Of a stretch of DNA of 64,000 bases, positions 24,878-35,245 are shown piece after piece (position 1 is the stretch's first letter; each line of letters begins with the position of its first letter). The notes under the pieces were generated by a model. That model worked only from the letters and a program-made list of their open reading frames with translations. It made no database searches and had not been told where the DNA came from. Source of the stretch: Chryseobacterium balustinum (GTDB lineage Bacteria > Bacteroidota > Bacteroidia > Flavobacteriales > Weeksellaceae); the NCBI RefSeq assembly GCF_900168205.1, contig NZ_FUZE01000015.1:1-64000 (forward strand), given 5' to 3'. Position numbers and translations under genes: made by a program.

Positions 24878-27865
24878 ATGAGTGAATTTATTAAAATCTT
24901 ACAAACGAGAATGTATAGTTTTCACACAGGTCAACCTTTATGGAAATACAACATTTCAGATTTTGAATTTGAACAATTAAAAATACGTTTTCAAACTGTT
25001 GAAAGATCTTCGCAACTTGATCCCAGGACTTGTGCATTGTATTACGCAGAGTGGTGGAAACGAAAGTATAATGGTGGTTATCCTTCTAAACTAGAGATTT
25101 ACGAATCTATTGGCGGAAAAAATTTATGTTTCGATGATGAAGTATTTTTCAAGTTGGCAAAAAAGGGTGGTAATTTTCTAAACTTTAACTGGATTAGAAT
25201 TCAAAACACTCTATATCTTAAGACGTTATTATTGCAAGGTGGCTTACCCATAAATCATATTAAAAATAATAAAGGAAAATATCGTGACTTTCTTCTTAAA
25301 ATTATTCATTTAAACCCCAATGCTATTGAAGATTTTTCCTCAGATTGTGAAATTACTGGCCTCTTGCCAAAGTCAAGTCAGAATGATATTATTTATTCGA
25401 GCTGTCTAGAAATTGTAAGAGCTGTTTTAGATAATGACGAGTCCATATTGACTTCTTTCAAACAAAACAATGATTTGACTGAAATTACAAATGATTTAAT
25501 TAAAGAAAGAGACAAGGTTGTAAGGAAAGGAAACTCCCTGAAATTCAAATGGTTTTATGACAGCAGGAAAAATACATTCTTTTTAAATACTTTATTAATT
25601 TCAAAATTAAGTATTACAGATTTGCAATATTTATTAAACGGGCACCAAAGTGAACTCCTAAGTGAATACAGATTATTTGTTGATAGCGATCTAATAGCAA
25701 AATTAGTTAAAAGGAATGATGATACTTATAAAGTAATTCAGGTAACAAATGCAATTAAATTTGATGGAAAATTAGATCCTGAAATATATTTTATTGATGC
25801 ACTTGATAAAACTTATACTGCTAATCATTTGTTACACCACAAGTTGAATTTAGAAATGCCTTCGCTGTGGAACAGCAGTGATGATTCCATTTATTACTTA
25901 GACAAATCACGATATACACGGAACAATTCAGCATTCGTTTTGTGTGTAGGTTCTTATTCTTGGCGAGGCGATGTGGAATTAGAGGAAAAGTTAATCATAA
26001 ATGATAACGTTTATTATTTTGTTAAATTCAAGCATCAATTAGTTGTAAAAAAAGATAATGAAAATGGTTTTAAATTTAAAACTAATGCAGAAAACATCTT
26101 TGATTGGACAATATTATCTGAGCGACCTAAGTGGATTTTGAAATCGAATTTAGAAATTATTAGAGATCAACTCCGTTTGTTAGTTTATGACAAAAATGGA
26201 CAAAGAATTTCAAATCCCATTATTCAATGGAAAAGTGCAGACAGGTTTGAATGGAATTCTACAAATATTCCGCTTTCCAAAGGCGTTATAGACATTAAAA
26301 TTTCGCATGCCGAAATTGAAGAGTTTGATAGAGTTTTTAATATTTCAGATTTGGATCTTACAGTGCTTTCACAAGATCATCATTTTATTTTTAGAAATAG
26401 TCAAAATTTTACTACAGAAATTTATCCCTCAGACCTTTATCATTTCTCTATAGATGGCTATACTACTAAATTTAATATTATTGAACATAGTTCGTTTCCA
26501 ACATCTGTAAAAACAAGATTTAGTGTACAAACTCAATCAGCAGGTCTAATTGCTGAGATTACTTCGCCTTTTCAAGGATTATGCATTGTTGACCAGAACA
26601 ACCAAAAAGTTGATGATGAAATTCTTTATCTTGATAACATTAGAGGTTGGAGACTTGTTTCTAATTTACATGAAAAAGAATTTGAAATTTCATTTAAGAA
26701 CCATAAAAATGATCAAATCAACATCAATAAATCAATTGACCTAAAAATAATTCCTCTTATTGAATTTTATGACACACTCAAATCATTATTTCAGTTGTAT
26801 AATGTTATAGATGAAGAAAATTATATTGACGTTATAATTTCTGAGATCCTTCCAAATTCCAAAACTAGAAAAATTAAAAATTATGTTATAAAACAATTTT
26901 CTAAAACTGTTCTGTGGGAAGTGACTGAGCATAATAAAATTCAGTTTATTGATGATGATATTAATTTTGCAGATTCAGTGTTTGCATTGCCTTTAGACTG
27001 TGAGCTTGATGATATAGATAAAATAGAGCTTATAAAAGAAGAAAGCTCTTTCTCACTACAGAAAGGCAATATTGAGAAATTCATTTTGTTTTCGGCCAAA
27101 AATTCATTTCCTAAAATAAAACCAGTGTTCATAAGTGTAAATCCTGAAAACAAATTCACAACTGATGATGATAGAAACTCCAGGATGGTAGATTTTGCAT
27201 CTCAACTTTTAGAACAGGACTTTTCGGGAATTATTTGGAATAAACTCTGGATATATTACATTTTATGTAAAGAAAATGATCTGCCTTTTGCAACCTTCGA
27301 TATCATAAAGTCTATTACAATTTCCTCTAAATTAGCAGCAAAAGCCTTTGTGTTTTTATCTAAAAAATTTGATAATGGCCAATTTGCTTTCTCCGGGAGT
27401 GATTTTGCTGAACTTGAAAATGATTTGGGCTTTTCTTTTCATTGGGTGAAGCTAGAACATTGGTACAATCACTTACAAATGAGTAAAGAAATTGCTACAA
27501 TGTTGGGACATCATTTCCCTGAGCTTAAAGTTTGTTTACTTCAAAACAAATCGAAAAAAGACTTTGTTTTTCTCGCAGAACTGAATGGAGCAAGGGAACG
27601 ATTAGGAAATCGTGTTCTCAGCCAATTGCCTCAATATGATTTATCAACAGACCGAAATTCTTATATAAAACCAATTCCCAATCAACAGTGGAATGATCAA
27701 GTAAATATTTTGGTGATTGCACCATTGGCTGTTGCTTCCTCCATAAAAAAAGAAAATGCCGGACTGTGGCATACCAACGGCGATAGCTATCGTAGAATGA
27801 TAAAATATGTCGAAAATATTGATAAAAAATGGTATGAAGATTCACTTATCTACTATCTAAACTAA
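24878..27865 (+). CDS. druH: DruH-like protein of a Druantia type III system (995 aa)
   Basis: The protein has the look of the STY4851/ECs_5259 family: a start FHTGQPLWKYNISDFEFEQL, then RTCALYYAEWWKRKYNGGYP, a long beta-rich middle, and a C-terminal segment KPIPNQQWNDQVNILVIAPL. I recall this family as DruH, the only partner of the giant helicase DruE in type III Druantia phage-defence systems. No catalytic motif is visible. Length of about 1000 residues fits. It is 36 bp upstream of druE and follows the WYL regulator, a layout typical of regulated defence operons. The assignment rests on memory of the family and on the partner gene. Confidence 0.7.
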   Translation: MSEFIKILQTRMYSFHTGQPLWKYNISDFEFEQLKIRFQTVERSSQLDPRTCALYYAEWWKRKYNGGYPSKLEIYESIGGKNLCFDDEVFFKLAKKGGNFLNFNWIRIQNTLYLKTLLLQGGLPINHIKNNKGKYRDFLLKIIHLNPNAIEDFSSDCEITGLLPKSSQNDIIYSSCLEIVRAVLDNDESILTSFKQNNDLTEITNDLIKERDKVVRKGNSLKFKWFYDSRKNTFFLNTLLISKLSITDLQYLLNGHQSELLSEYRLFVDSDLIAKLVKRNDDTYKVIQVTNAIKFDGKLDPEIYFIDALDKTYTANHLLHHKLNLEMPSLWNSSDDSIYYLDKSRYTRNNSAFVLCVGSYSWRGDVELEEKLIINDNVYYFVKFKHQLVVKKDNENGFKFKTNAENIFDWTILSERPKWILKSNLEIIRDQLRLLVYDKNGQRISNPIIQWKSADRFEWNSTNIPLSKGVIDIKISHAEIEEFDRVFNISDLDLTVLSQDHHFIFRNSQNFTTEIYPSDLYHFSIDGYTTKFNIIEHSSFPTSVKTRFSVQTQSAGLIAEITSPFQGLCIVDQNNQKVDDEILYLDNIRGWRLVSNLHEKEFEISFKNHKNDQININKSIDLKIIPLIEFYDTLKSLFQLYNVIDEENYIDVIISEILPNSKTRKIKNYVIKQFSKTVLWEVTEHNKIQFIDDDINFADSVFALPLDCELDDIDKIELIKEESSFSLQKGNIEKFILFSAKNSFPKIKPVFISVNPENKFTTDDDRNSRMVDFASQLLEQDFSGIIWNKLWIYYILCKENDLPFATFDIIKSITISSKLAAKAFVFLSKKFDNGQFAFSGSDFAELENDLGFSFHWVKLEHWYNHLQMSKEIATMLGHHFPELKVCLLQNKSKKDFVFLAELNGARERLGNRVLSQLPQYDLSTDRNSYIKPIPNQQWNDQVNILVIAPLAVASSIKKENAGLWHTNGDSYRRMIKYVENIDKKWYEDSLIYYLN

Positions 27866-27901
27866 TCACAACAAAATATTTAAACAAAAAAACTAGTAAT
27901 T

Positions 27902-30900
27902 ATGAGTAAACTTATATTTAATAAAATTTACAAAGAAATTCAAGACAGGCTTAAAGATTCTATACTTTCTTTATGGGCAACAGGTGATGCACAATTTCAG
28001 AATTATCTGGAAGAATTACTGAATAAAGAAAAACTTTTAGCTGAACCCGTCTTTCAAAATACCTTTCCTTGGACTCCGGCATCAGAGACATTTGGAGACC
28101 TGACCCATCTTTTTGACAGCAATCTTATCAAAAGATTAGATAAAATAAAAGGAGAATACGAGTTTCCAAAAAATAGAAATCCGTATGTACATCAAGTGAC
28201 AAGCTGGGAGAAACTTCTCTCTGGCAAAAAATCTATTGCAGTAACAACAGGTACAGGTTCTGGTAAAACAGAATGTTTTATGTTACCGGTCTTACAAGAC
28301 TTATATCAAAACTGTAAAAACGAATCTGGCGTAAGAGCGATTTTTCTTTATCCTCTAAATGCATTAATTGGCAGTCAGAAAAAACGTATTGATACTTGGG
28401 TAAAAGCAATCGGAGGATTAACCTATGCTGTATATAATGGAAATACTGACGAAAATGCAACAGCGGCTCATGCAAAAAATGCTCTTCCTGAGCTTATATC
28501 ACGAAAACAAATAAGAGATACTCCGCCTCAAATACTTTTTACAAATCCATCGATGCTGGAGTATTTGTTGGTAAGGGATAGGGATGTTCCGCTCCTCGAA
28601 AATTCTAAAGGGAAATTAAGATGGATCTTGTTAGATGAAGCACATACTTTGGTGGGATCTGCTGCGACAGAAATGGCGTTATTAATTAGAAGAGTAGTTG
28701 ATGCCTTTGAAGTCGATGTTAAAGATTTACGTTTTGCTATTACTTCAGCAACGGTAGGATCAGGGGAAGAAAGTGACAGAAAATTAAAGGATTTCATGGC
28801 AAATCTTTGTGGCATTGATAGCAGCCAAATAGAGGTTATTACTGGAAATCGCGAATTTACTCCTCTGCAAGATGATTTTGAAATTGAAAACAAACAAGGA
28901 ATTGAGCAACTGAGGACCAGAACCTACACATCTGCGGCGATTAAACTTTCTGAAATGACTAACGGCTTTGTAGGTAATAATAGTTCTACTGAAGATAAAC
29001 TCGATTGGCTGGATCATATTGTTGAGAAAAAAGATCAGCTTGATAATTCTATTTTACCACTAAGAATGCATATGTTTTCCCGCGGAATCGGAGGCGTATA
29101 TGCCTGTTCAAATTCGGAATGTGACAAACATCAAAATTTTGAAAACATAAGTAACATGGGGAATTTGACAACGTATACAGAGAAAACTTGTTCTCATTGT
29201 ACTTTTCCGATGTTTGAGTTGGTTGCCTGTAGATCCTGCGGTAACGAACTACTAAAAGCAGAAAAAGAAATAAACAAACAAGGTGTTGAAACGCTTCAAC
29301 TTTCAACATCTCTCAATCAGGATAATTTTGTATTAGACGATATTGATAATGATGAAGATTCTGAAGACAAACTTCCTACGCTTTCTTTTTTCTTTACAAG
29401 GAAAAATCCTCACAAAAGATTTGTCTTGGGAACAAATGAATTTGGTATTGATGGTACCGGTAAGATAGATAGAAATCGAAATGAATTCGTAGAAGCAGAT
29501 AATAACAATGGTGAATGTGTATGTCCCCATTGCGCAACATCATTAGAAAACCCTTTGCATTTTAGAATTTCTTCTTCGTACATGAACAGAAATTTATCCG
29601 ACATTTTTCTTGAAAACACACCAGAGGCGGGTGAAATCAGACAAGAAACTTTATGGAACGGTCATAAATATATCTCATTTACAGATAGTCGTCAGGGAAC
29701 GGCCAAAATATCTGCGCTTATTAATATTGATAATGAAAGCAATTGGATTCGTTCGCAGGTCTTTCATAAACTTTCATTAGAAAATTCGGTTGACGCGACA
29801 CCAGATCCTGTTCGTAGTTTTTTAGAAGAACAAATAGAAAACACAATAAATCCTGTTGTGAAAAGAGAATTCGAAAGACAATTAGCTGCATTACCAATTC
29901 CTCCAACTAACTCAGTAAGACTAAGCTGGAAACAGATTTATGACTTTGTAAATCCAAAAACAGATTTAAAGACATTATTTAGAAATAACAATCCTCGGGA
30001 AGAAGATATCGTAAACATTGAAAAATATTCACGGGCGCTTTTATTCGATAATTTTTCAAGAAGATTACCCAGAGAGCGTTCATTGGAAAATTTGGGGTTG
30101 GTAAGTTTGGTATATCCGGATTTAGATAATGTACAATTGCCATCAATTGCAGAACGCTGCAATATTTCTTTAGCGGAATGGAAAAGTCTTTTAAAAATTG
30201 GTTTAGATTATATTATCAGATATAAATTTAATTTTTTTGTTGATCCCGTAATTTATCCTTACTCAACTTCTTTCTTAAGAAGTTCTCTGATTCATAATCC
30301 CAATTCAAATATTGTTGGTGCAATAGAATGGCCAAAGTTCGAAAAGAGTAATCTTAGGCCCAATAGACTTGCTCTACTAATTTGTGTTGGTTTAGGATAT
30401 TCTGAAAGAGATGAAATTACCAACGAAATTGAGGAAGACATTAATGAATTACTGAAAAATATTTGGTTACATATCCGAAATATTTTAACGGAAGATGGAA
30501 ATCAAGCTTACAAATTAAACTTGGAAGAGAAAACGAGATTTCAATTGACCAATGAACTTTGGCTTTGTCCTGTAAAAAAACGTCTGATTGATGCTCATTT
30601 CAAAGGTGTATCTCCTTGGATCAATGGAACTTTCACAGAAGAAAACGTTCGTCATTACAGAATCGAAAATACACAACCCATTAGATTTCCTGAACTCAAA
30701 TTGAAAATGGGAGATAATAATGTAATGCAAACAGTAAAAGACTGGATCGCCGTAAACTCAACAGAATGGAAACAACAAGGTATTTGGAATGACATCCACG
30801 AAAAAGTAATTCTAAATAGACCTATTTATTTATCTGGGGAACATTCTGCTCAACAAAATGAGAAACGTTTAAAGCAGCTTGAGACTAAATTTGAAAACTC

Positions 30901-33778
30901 AGAAATCAATATTCTTAATTGTTCCACAACTATGGAAATGGGTGTGGATATCGGCGGGATTTCTACGGTTGTAATGAACAATGTTCCTCCAGGCCCTGCA
31001 AATTATTTACAGAGAGCAGGCCGTGCAGGCCGCCGTAAAGAATCAAAATCTTTGGCATTTACCGTATGTGCTCCAAACCCTGTCGGTTTAAATGCATTCA
31101 ATACACCTACGTGGGCTTTGACTCATAAAATTGCGCCACCTTTTATCTCTTTCAATAGTCAGCAGGTTATTGAAAGACATATTAATGCATTCTTTCTAGG
31201 AAAATTTGTTCAGACTGAGCAAGTGGGAGGTATGAGAGTAACTGATAAGATTAGCGACTTTTTCTTTGCTGAAATAAATCCTATTGCTACAAGATTCATA
31301 AGTTGGTTACTCAATGACGAAATTTCTTCCTTAGATGGCAGGTTGAAGAGCATTACTAAAAACACAAGTTTTTCAGACAAGAATTTTAATTTTATAATTA
31401 ATAAGGTATTTTCAAATTTCAATAGAATAGTACACTTTACACAAGCTAAAAAACAAGGATTTGAGAGAAAACTGGCAGAGTTTGAGAATGAATTTGGCCA
31501 AAATTCTCCTGCCTATAAAGCTGTAAACATTCAGTATATACAGTTTATAGAAAAAAACGCACTTTCTTTTTTAGCACAGGAAGGATTTCTTCCAACAGCA
31601 GGGCTTCCAACCGGAATTGTAGAGTTCGAAACCACAAATATTGAAAACCTAAACAGAAGGCAAAAAAAGGAAAATCCTTCCTATTTTATCACCAGAGCAC
31701 TGACAGAATTTGCTCCGGGCAACCATGTTGTCATTGACGGGATGAATTACAAATCTGCAGGAATTATTCTAGATAATAATCGCGGTTCTCAGGCCAGCAA
31801 AGAAATTATCCAGTTGTGTAATAGTTGTGGTTACCAAAGAATTGTGGAAATAGCAGATAATCAAACTATCGATTCTAGCTGTCCACATTGTAATAATCAA
31901 AGTTTTAGAGGTTTGATTTTCGATGATGAAGGCAGTCGGGGAAGTTTCACCGAAATGATTCAACCTGCTGGTTTTGCAGTAGATGTCTATCAAACTCCTA
32001 ATAGGAAGATATCTGAAACTTCAAGAACACAGTATGTTGATCCATTATTGATTAATGTTAAACCATGGGAACAAAATACAACGAATATCATTGATATAAG
32101 AGAAAGTGAGGATAATGGGGAGATCTTATATTACAATGTTGGTAACGGAAATGGGTTTCATGTTTGTCTAAATTGTGGTAAAACAGGGGTTTCTTTAGAA
32201 GAATTAGAAGATCACAGACGTTTGAGAGGTGGGAAAGACGACCAGAATGGTGCAATTTGTCAGGGCAATTTTACACCTACATCTATTCGTCCCAATGTTA
32301 TTTTAGGTGGACGTTTTAAAACCAATTTTTGTGAGATTAGAATTAAGGACAACGATAGATATTCTACAGATGAAACGCTTTTATATTCCCTAGCTTCTGT
32401 TTTTGCAAAAGAATTGGCATCGTATCTTGCTGTAGAAGCTGCAGAAATCGACTTTGGTATAAAAAAATATGATCATTACAGCACAATTTTTATTTTTGAT
32501 ACAACAAAAGGAGGTGCCGGATATTCTACAAAGTTCTTTTTGTACGCCGACGAAATATTAAAAGCAGCTAAAGAAAAATTAGAATGTAATTGCACAGGAG
32601 CTTGTACAAAATGTTTAATCGACCGAAAAACCCAATGGCACATTAATCTTTTAGATCGTAATAAAGCTCTGGATTGGTTGCAAAATATTGAAGAATTGAA
32701 CATTCCGGAAGAGATAGAAAACAGTTACCCAAATCCAAAAAGAATATTAGGTGGTATAAGAGCAGATATTGTTAAAGTTTCTTACACCAATCAAATTGAT
32801 GAAATCTGGTTAAAAGTTGATCATGAAATTTCTAATTGGGATTTAGAGAATATAATGTTCTTAGAAAATCTCAAAAAACAGTCAGAGATTAATTTAGTTT
32901 TTGAAACGAAACCGATATTATCGAATCCTCAAAATGTAATGACATTAATTCAAGTTTCTTCTTGGGCAAAAGTATGGCTTCAGAACGATAACGATAATTA
33001 TAATGACCATATCAAAGCTATTGCCTCAATCAAGTTATCTGATGTAGATTACTGTTCATATCTGGTTAATGGCCAAGTAAGCCTCGGCTTAAATCAGTAT
33101 TGGGGAGATACTGATAACGGTGAATTGTATAGAGTCAATCAATTGGTGAAAATCGATTGTGATCCACTTGATGTTATGGATTATCTTAATTTTAATCAAA
33201 TCTTTGAAGTGTATATCAATCCTACCGAAAATATTTCTTCAAAAAGTCTCGCTTCCATTTTAATTATGGGATTGAAAAATAAATGTGACCTGCAATCATT
33301 AATGAATGGACAAAAATTCGATGTCTCATACTATGATCGTTATTTAAAAACACCTTTTGGATGCTTTTTGATGTTACAGTTCATTGATCAACTAAAAACA
33401 GAGCTCAATTTTGAATTGCAAGACTTTAGTTTTTATGGACAGGATTTTAGCACCGAAAAATACTCTACAAGAGTATTTCACGATTTTCGAAATCAAAACT
33501 ACCGAAAATCGTTTATGGAATTTTATAGATATGATCTAGACGCAGAAAATATGGATATTCTAAGCGATCAAATTCCGCACTATCGTTATTTTGAATTTTC
33601 AAATGATCAATACAAAATTATCATCAGGCCAGATGCAGGAATAGAGCATGGTTGGATCCTGGTAAATGGAAGTACTACGATTGAAGATTTAGCCAGCTTG
33701 GGTAATTCTATTGATATTTTAAAGAGAAACAATCTTCCTATTTTATATACTGTAAGTATTGAATCATTACAGAATTGA
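27902..33778 (+). CDS. druE: DruE-like giant DEAD/DEAH helicase with DUF1998 (1958 aa)
   Basis: The helicase core has Walker A TGTGSGKT at 116-123, DEAH at 245-248, an SATVGSG motif III, and motif VI AGRAGRR with QRAGRAGRRKES near residue 1040. Cys clusters that could bind zinc occur near 400-450 (ENTCSHC-like pairs and CRSCGNEL) and again near 1300 (CNSCGY, CPHCNN). The C-terminal DUF1998 region carries CNCTGACTKCLIDRKTQWHI. Such a helicase of about 2000 residues with DUF1998 is DruE of Druantia; DrmA/DrmB of DISARM and DpdJ are related but arranged differently. A final 350 residues show no known domain. It probably recognises and unwinds invading DNA. Confidence 0.8.
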   Translation: MSKLIFNKIYKEIQDRLKDSILSLWATGDAQFQNYLEELLNKEKLLAEPVFQNTFPWTPASETFGDLTHLFDSNLIKRLDKIKGEYEFPKNRNPYVHQVTSWEKLLSGKKSIAVTTGTGSGKTECFMLPVLQDLYQNCKNESGVRAIFLYPLNALIGSQKKRIDTWVKAIGGLTYAVYNGNTDENATAAHAKNALPELISRKQIRDTPPQILFTNPSMLEYLLVRDRDVPLLENSKGKLRWILLDEAHTLVGSAATEMALLIRRVVDAFEVDVKDLRFAITSATVGSGEESDRKLKDFMANLCGIDSSQIEVITGNREFTPLQDDFEIENKQGIEQLRTRTYTSAAIKLSEMTNGFVGNNSSTEDKLDWLDHIVEKKDQLDNSILPLRMHMFSRGIGGVYACSNSECDKHQNFENISNMGNLTTYTEKTCSHCTFPMFELVACRSCGNELLKAEKEINKQGVETLQLSTSLNQDNFVLDDIDNDEDSEDKLPTLSFFFTRKNPHKRFVLGTNEFGIDGTGKIDRNRNEFVEADNNNGECVCPHCATSLENPLHFRISSSYMNRNLSDIFLENTPEAGEIRQETLWNGHKYISFTDSRQGTAKISALINIDNESNWIRSQVFHKLSLENSVDATPDPVRSFLEEQIENTINPVVKREFERQLAALPIPPTNSVRLSWKQIYDFVNPKTDLKTLFRNNNPREEDIVNIEKYSRALLFDNFSRRLPRERSLENLGLVSLVYPDLDNVQLPSIAERCNISLAEWKSLLKIGLDYIIRYKFNFFVDPVIYPYSTSFLRSSLIHNPNSNIVGAIEWPKFEKSNLRPNRLALLICVGLGYSERDEITNEIEEDINELLKNIWLHIRNILTEDGNQAYKLNLEEKTRFQLTNELWLCPVKKRLIDAHFKGVSPWINGTFTEENVRHYRIENTQPIRFPELKLKMGDNNVMQTVKDWIAVNSTEWKQQGIWNDIHEKVILNRPIYLSGEHSAQQNEKRLKQLETKFENSEINILNCSTTMEMGVDIGGISTVVMNNVPPGPANYLQRAGRAGRRKESKSLAFTVCAPNPVGLNAFNTPTWALTHKIAPPFISFNSQQVIERHINAFFLGKFVQTEQVGGMRVTDKISDFFFAEINPIATRFISWLLNDEISSLDGRLKSITKNTSFSDKNFNFIINKVFSNFNRIVHFTQAKKQGFERKLAEFENEFGQNSPAYKAVNIQYIQFIEKNALSFLAQEGFLPTAGLPTGIVEFETTNIENLNRRQKKENPSYFITRALTEFAPGNHVVIDGMNYKSAGIILDNNRGSQASKEIIQLCNSCGYQRIVEIADNQTIDSSCPHCNNQSFRGLIFDDEGSRGSFTEMIQPAGFAVDVYQTPNRKISETSRTQYVDPLLINVKPWEQNTTNIIDIRESEDNGEILYYNVGNGNGFHVCLNCGKTGVSLEELEDHRRLRGGKDDQNGAICQGNFTPTSIRPNVILGGRFKTNFCEIRIKDNDRYSTDETLLYSLASVFAKELASYLAVEAAEIDFGIKKYDHYSTIFIFDTTKGGAGYSTKFFLYADEILKAAKEKLECNCTGACTKCLIDRKTQWHINLLDRNKALDWLQNIEELNIPEEIENSYPNPKRILGGIRADIVKVSYTNQIDEIWLKVDHEISNWDLENIMFLENLKKQSEINLVFETKPILSNPQNVMTLIQVSSWAKVWLQNDNDNYNDHIKAIASIKLSDVDYCSYLVNGQVSLGLNQYWGDTDNGELYRVNQLVKIDCDPLDVMDYLNFNQIFEVYINPTENISSKSLASILIMGLKNKCDLQSLMNGQKFDVSYYDRYLKTPFGCFLMLQFIDQLKTELNFELQDFSFYGQDFSTEKYSTRVFHDFRNQNYRKSFMEFYRYDLDAENMDILSDQIPHYRYFEFSNDQYKIIIRPDAGIEHGWILVNGSTTIEDLASLGNSIDILKRNNLPILYTVSIESLQN

Positions 33779-33817
33779 TCATTACTATACACTTTAATCT
33801 TGATTAATCATTAATTT

Positions 33818-33859
33818 TCCAACTATGCACATCCGCTGCATAGTTGGATTTTACTTTTG
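33818..33859 (+). promoter_or_regulatory. terminator-shaped hairpin doubling as TGCA operator-promoter
   Basis: TCCAACTATGCA (33818-33829) and TGCATAGTTGGA (33837-33848) form a perfect 12-bp stem with a 7-nt loop 40 bp after the druE stop, followed by T-rich sequence. The same bases hold TGCA (33826) -N7- TGCA (33837) -N14- TTTTG (33855-33859), the -7 end TACTTTTG for the gene at 33889. The hairpin may therefore end druE transcription and also be the binding site that controls the next operon. Confidence 0.75.
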
Positions 33860-33888
33860 CCTCATTAACATAGACAACAGTAACTATT

Positions 33889-35136
33889 ATGAAAAATTCA
33901 ACTACAATCGCTTGCCCTAAATGCGGAGAATCAATTGATGTAAATGATGTACTGAAGCACCAAATTGAAGACAGCATGAGACACGAATTTCAGGAGAAAG
34001 CCAAACGGCAGGAAGAAAAGATAGCCATTGACAAAAAGCAGTTTGAAAAAGAAAAACTTGAGTTCGAAAAAAAGAAAAAAGAAGAAAATGAGCTTTTTGC
34101 TGAACGATTAGAAAAAGCTAAAAAACAGTCTGAAAAAGAGATTTCGGAAAAACTGAAAAAATCTATTGAAGAAGAAAACAGAGAAAGCATTGATCTGCTT
34201 CAGAAAGAGCTTGCTGAAAAATCAGAAAAGGTGAAGACTCTCAATAAACTGGAGGTTCAAGTTTCAACACTCGAAAGAGAAAAATCTGAAATGAGAGATG
34301 CAATCAAAGCAGAAACTGAAAAAGAACTAAACATCAAAATTATTGAAGAAAAAGAAAAAATAAGAAAACAACTGGAAGACGATAACGAACTGAAACTGGC
34401 GACACTCAGAAAACAGTTGGAAGACCAAAAGAAACTGACCGAAGAAATGAAGCGCAAACAGGAACAAGGCTCCATGCAATTACAGGGTGAAGTTTTAGAA
34501 TTGGCTTTGCAAGATTTTCTTCAGGAAAACTTCAGATGGGACAAGATTGATGAAGTGCAGAAAGGAACTTTGGGAGCAGATGTTTTACAGACGGTAAACA
34601 ACGACATGCTTCAAAATTGTGGTAAAATCATCTACGAAACAAAACGCACCAAAAATTTCGACCAGAAATGGCTCGACAAATTGAAACAGGATCAGCTGAA
34701 TGCCAAAGCCGAAATCGCAGTGCTGGTTACGGAAACATTACCCAAAAACATCGATAAGTTTGATGTGGTCAATGGAATTTGGATCTGTTCCTATCAAGAA
34801 GTAAAATCTTTGGTAGTCGTTCTTCGCCAGATTTTAATAGAAACTCAAAAAATAAAAATAGCCAACGAAAACCGTGGCGATAAAATGGAAATTCTGTACA
34901 ACTATTTCACCAGTGGCGAGTTTTCTCAAAAAACAAAACGCATTTTAGAAATTTACGACGGTATGCTTACACAGCTCGATGCTGAAAAAAAAGTAACCCA
35001 GAAGCTATGGGCAAAACGCGAAAAAGACATCAGTATTATGAAAGAAAATCTATCCATCGTTTCTGGAGATATTGCGGGGATCACCGGCAAGGAAGTTAAT
35101 CTTTTGGAAGAGTATGATTCCATACTGCTGAAATAA
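33889..35136 (+). CDS. DUF2130 protein, coiled-coil plus PD-(D/E)XK-like domain (415 aa)
   Basis: An N-terminal zinc-ribbon-like start (TIACPKCGESIDVNDVLKHQ) is followed by about 150 residues of charged coiled coil, then a globular part with ALQDFLQENFRWDKIDEV, KGTLGADVLQ and CGKIIYETKRTKNF. The D and ETK spaced along a beta hairpin look like a PD-(D/E)XK nuclease fold, as in RmuC-related proteins. DUF2130 genes often sit beside restriction-modification genes. Here the gene has its own TGCA-type operator-promoter and precedes hsdM by 109 bp. A role in DNA processing in defence is inferred. Confidence 0.75.
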   Translation: MKNSTTIACPKCGESIDVNDVLKHQIEDSMRHEFQEKAKRQEEKIAIDKKQFEKEKLEFEKKKKEENELFAERLEKAKKQSEKEISEKLKKSIEEENRESIDLLQKELAEKSEKVKTLNKLEVQVSTLEREKSEMRDAIKAETEKELNIKIIEEKEKIRKQLEDDNELKLATLRKQLEDQKKLTEEMKRKQEQGSMQLQGEVLELALQDFLQENFRWDKIDEVQKGTLGADVLQTVNNDMLQNCGKIIYETKRTKNFDQKWLDKLKQDQLNAKAEIAVLVTETLPKNIDKFDVVNGIWICSYQEVKSLVVVLRQILIETQKIKIANENRGDKMEILYNYFTSGEFSQKTKRILEIYDGMLTQLDAEKKVTQKLWAKREKDISIMKENLSIVSGDIAGITGKEVNLLEEYDSILLK

Positions 35137-35171
35137 GAATCAGAAAAAAACTTCGTCAGCTTATTTACATG

Positions 35172-35208
35172 AACAGCTTTTCATTACAACTTTTGTTGGA
35201 AGGCTGTT
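35172..35208 (+). terminator. hairpin between the DUF2130 gene and hsdM
   Basis: AACAGCTTTTC (35172-35182) pairs with GGAAGGCTGTT (35198-35208) over 11 bp with three G-T pairs, and TTTCTTAATCC follows. It probably ends DUF2130 transcripts, wholly or partly. The loop contains ACAACTTTTG, which resembles a -7 box and could start hsdM transcription. Confidence 0.5.
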
Positions 35209-35245
35209 TCTTAATCCTTATTTTTACCCATTACAATTATAATCA

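Noticed and set aside
27902..33778. DISARM (DrmA/DrmB) as the identity of the DUF1998 helicase
   Set aside because: DISARM places the helicase and DUF1998 in separate genes with a methyltransferase and PLD gene nearby; here one giant protein holds both and its partner is DruH-like.
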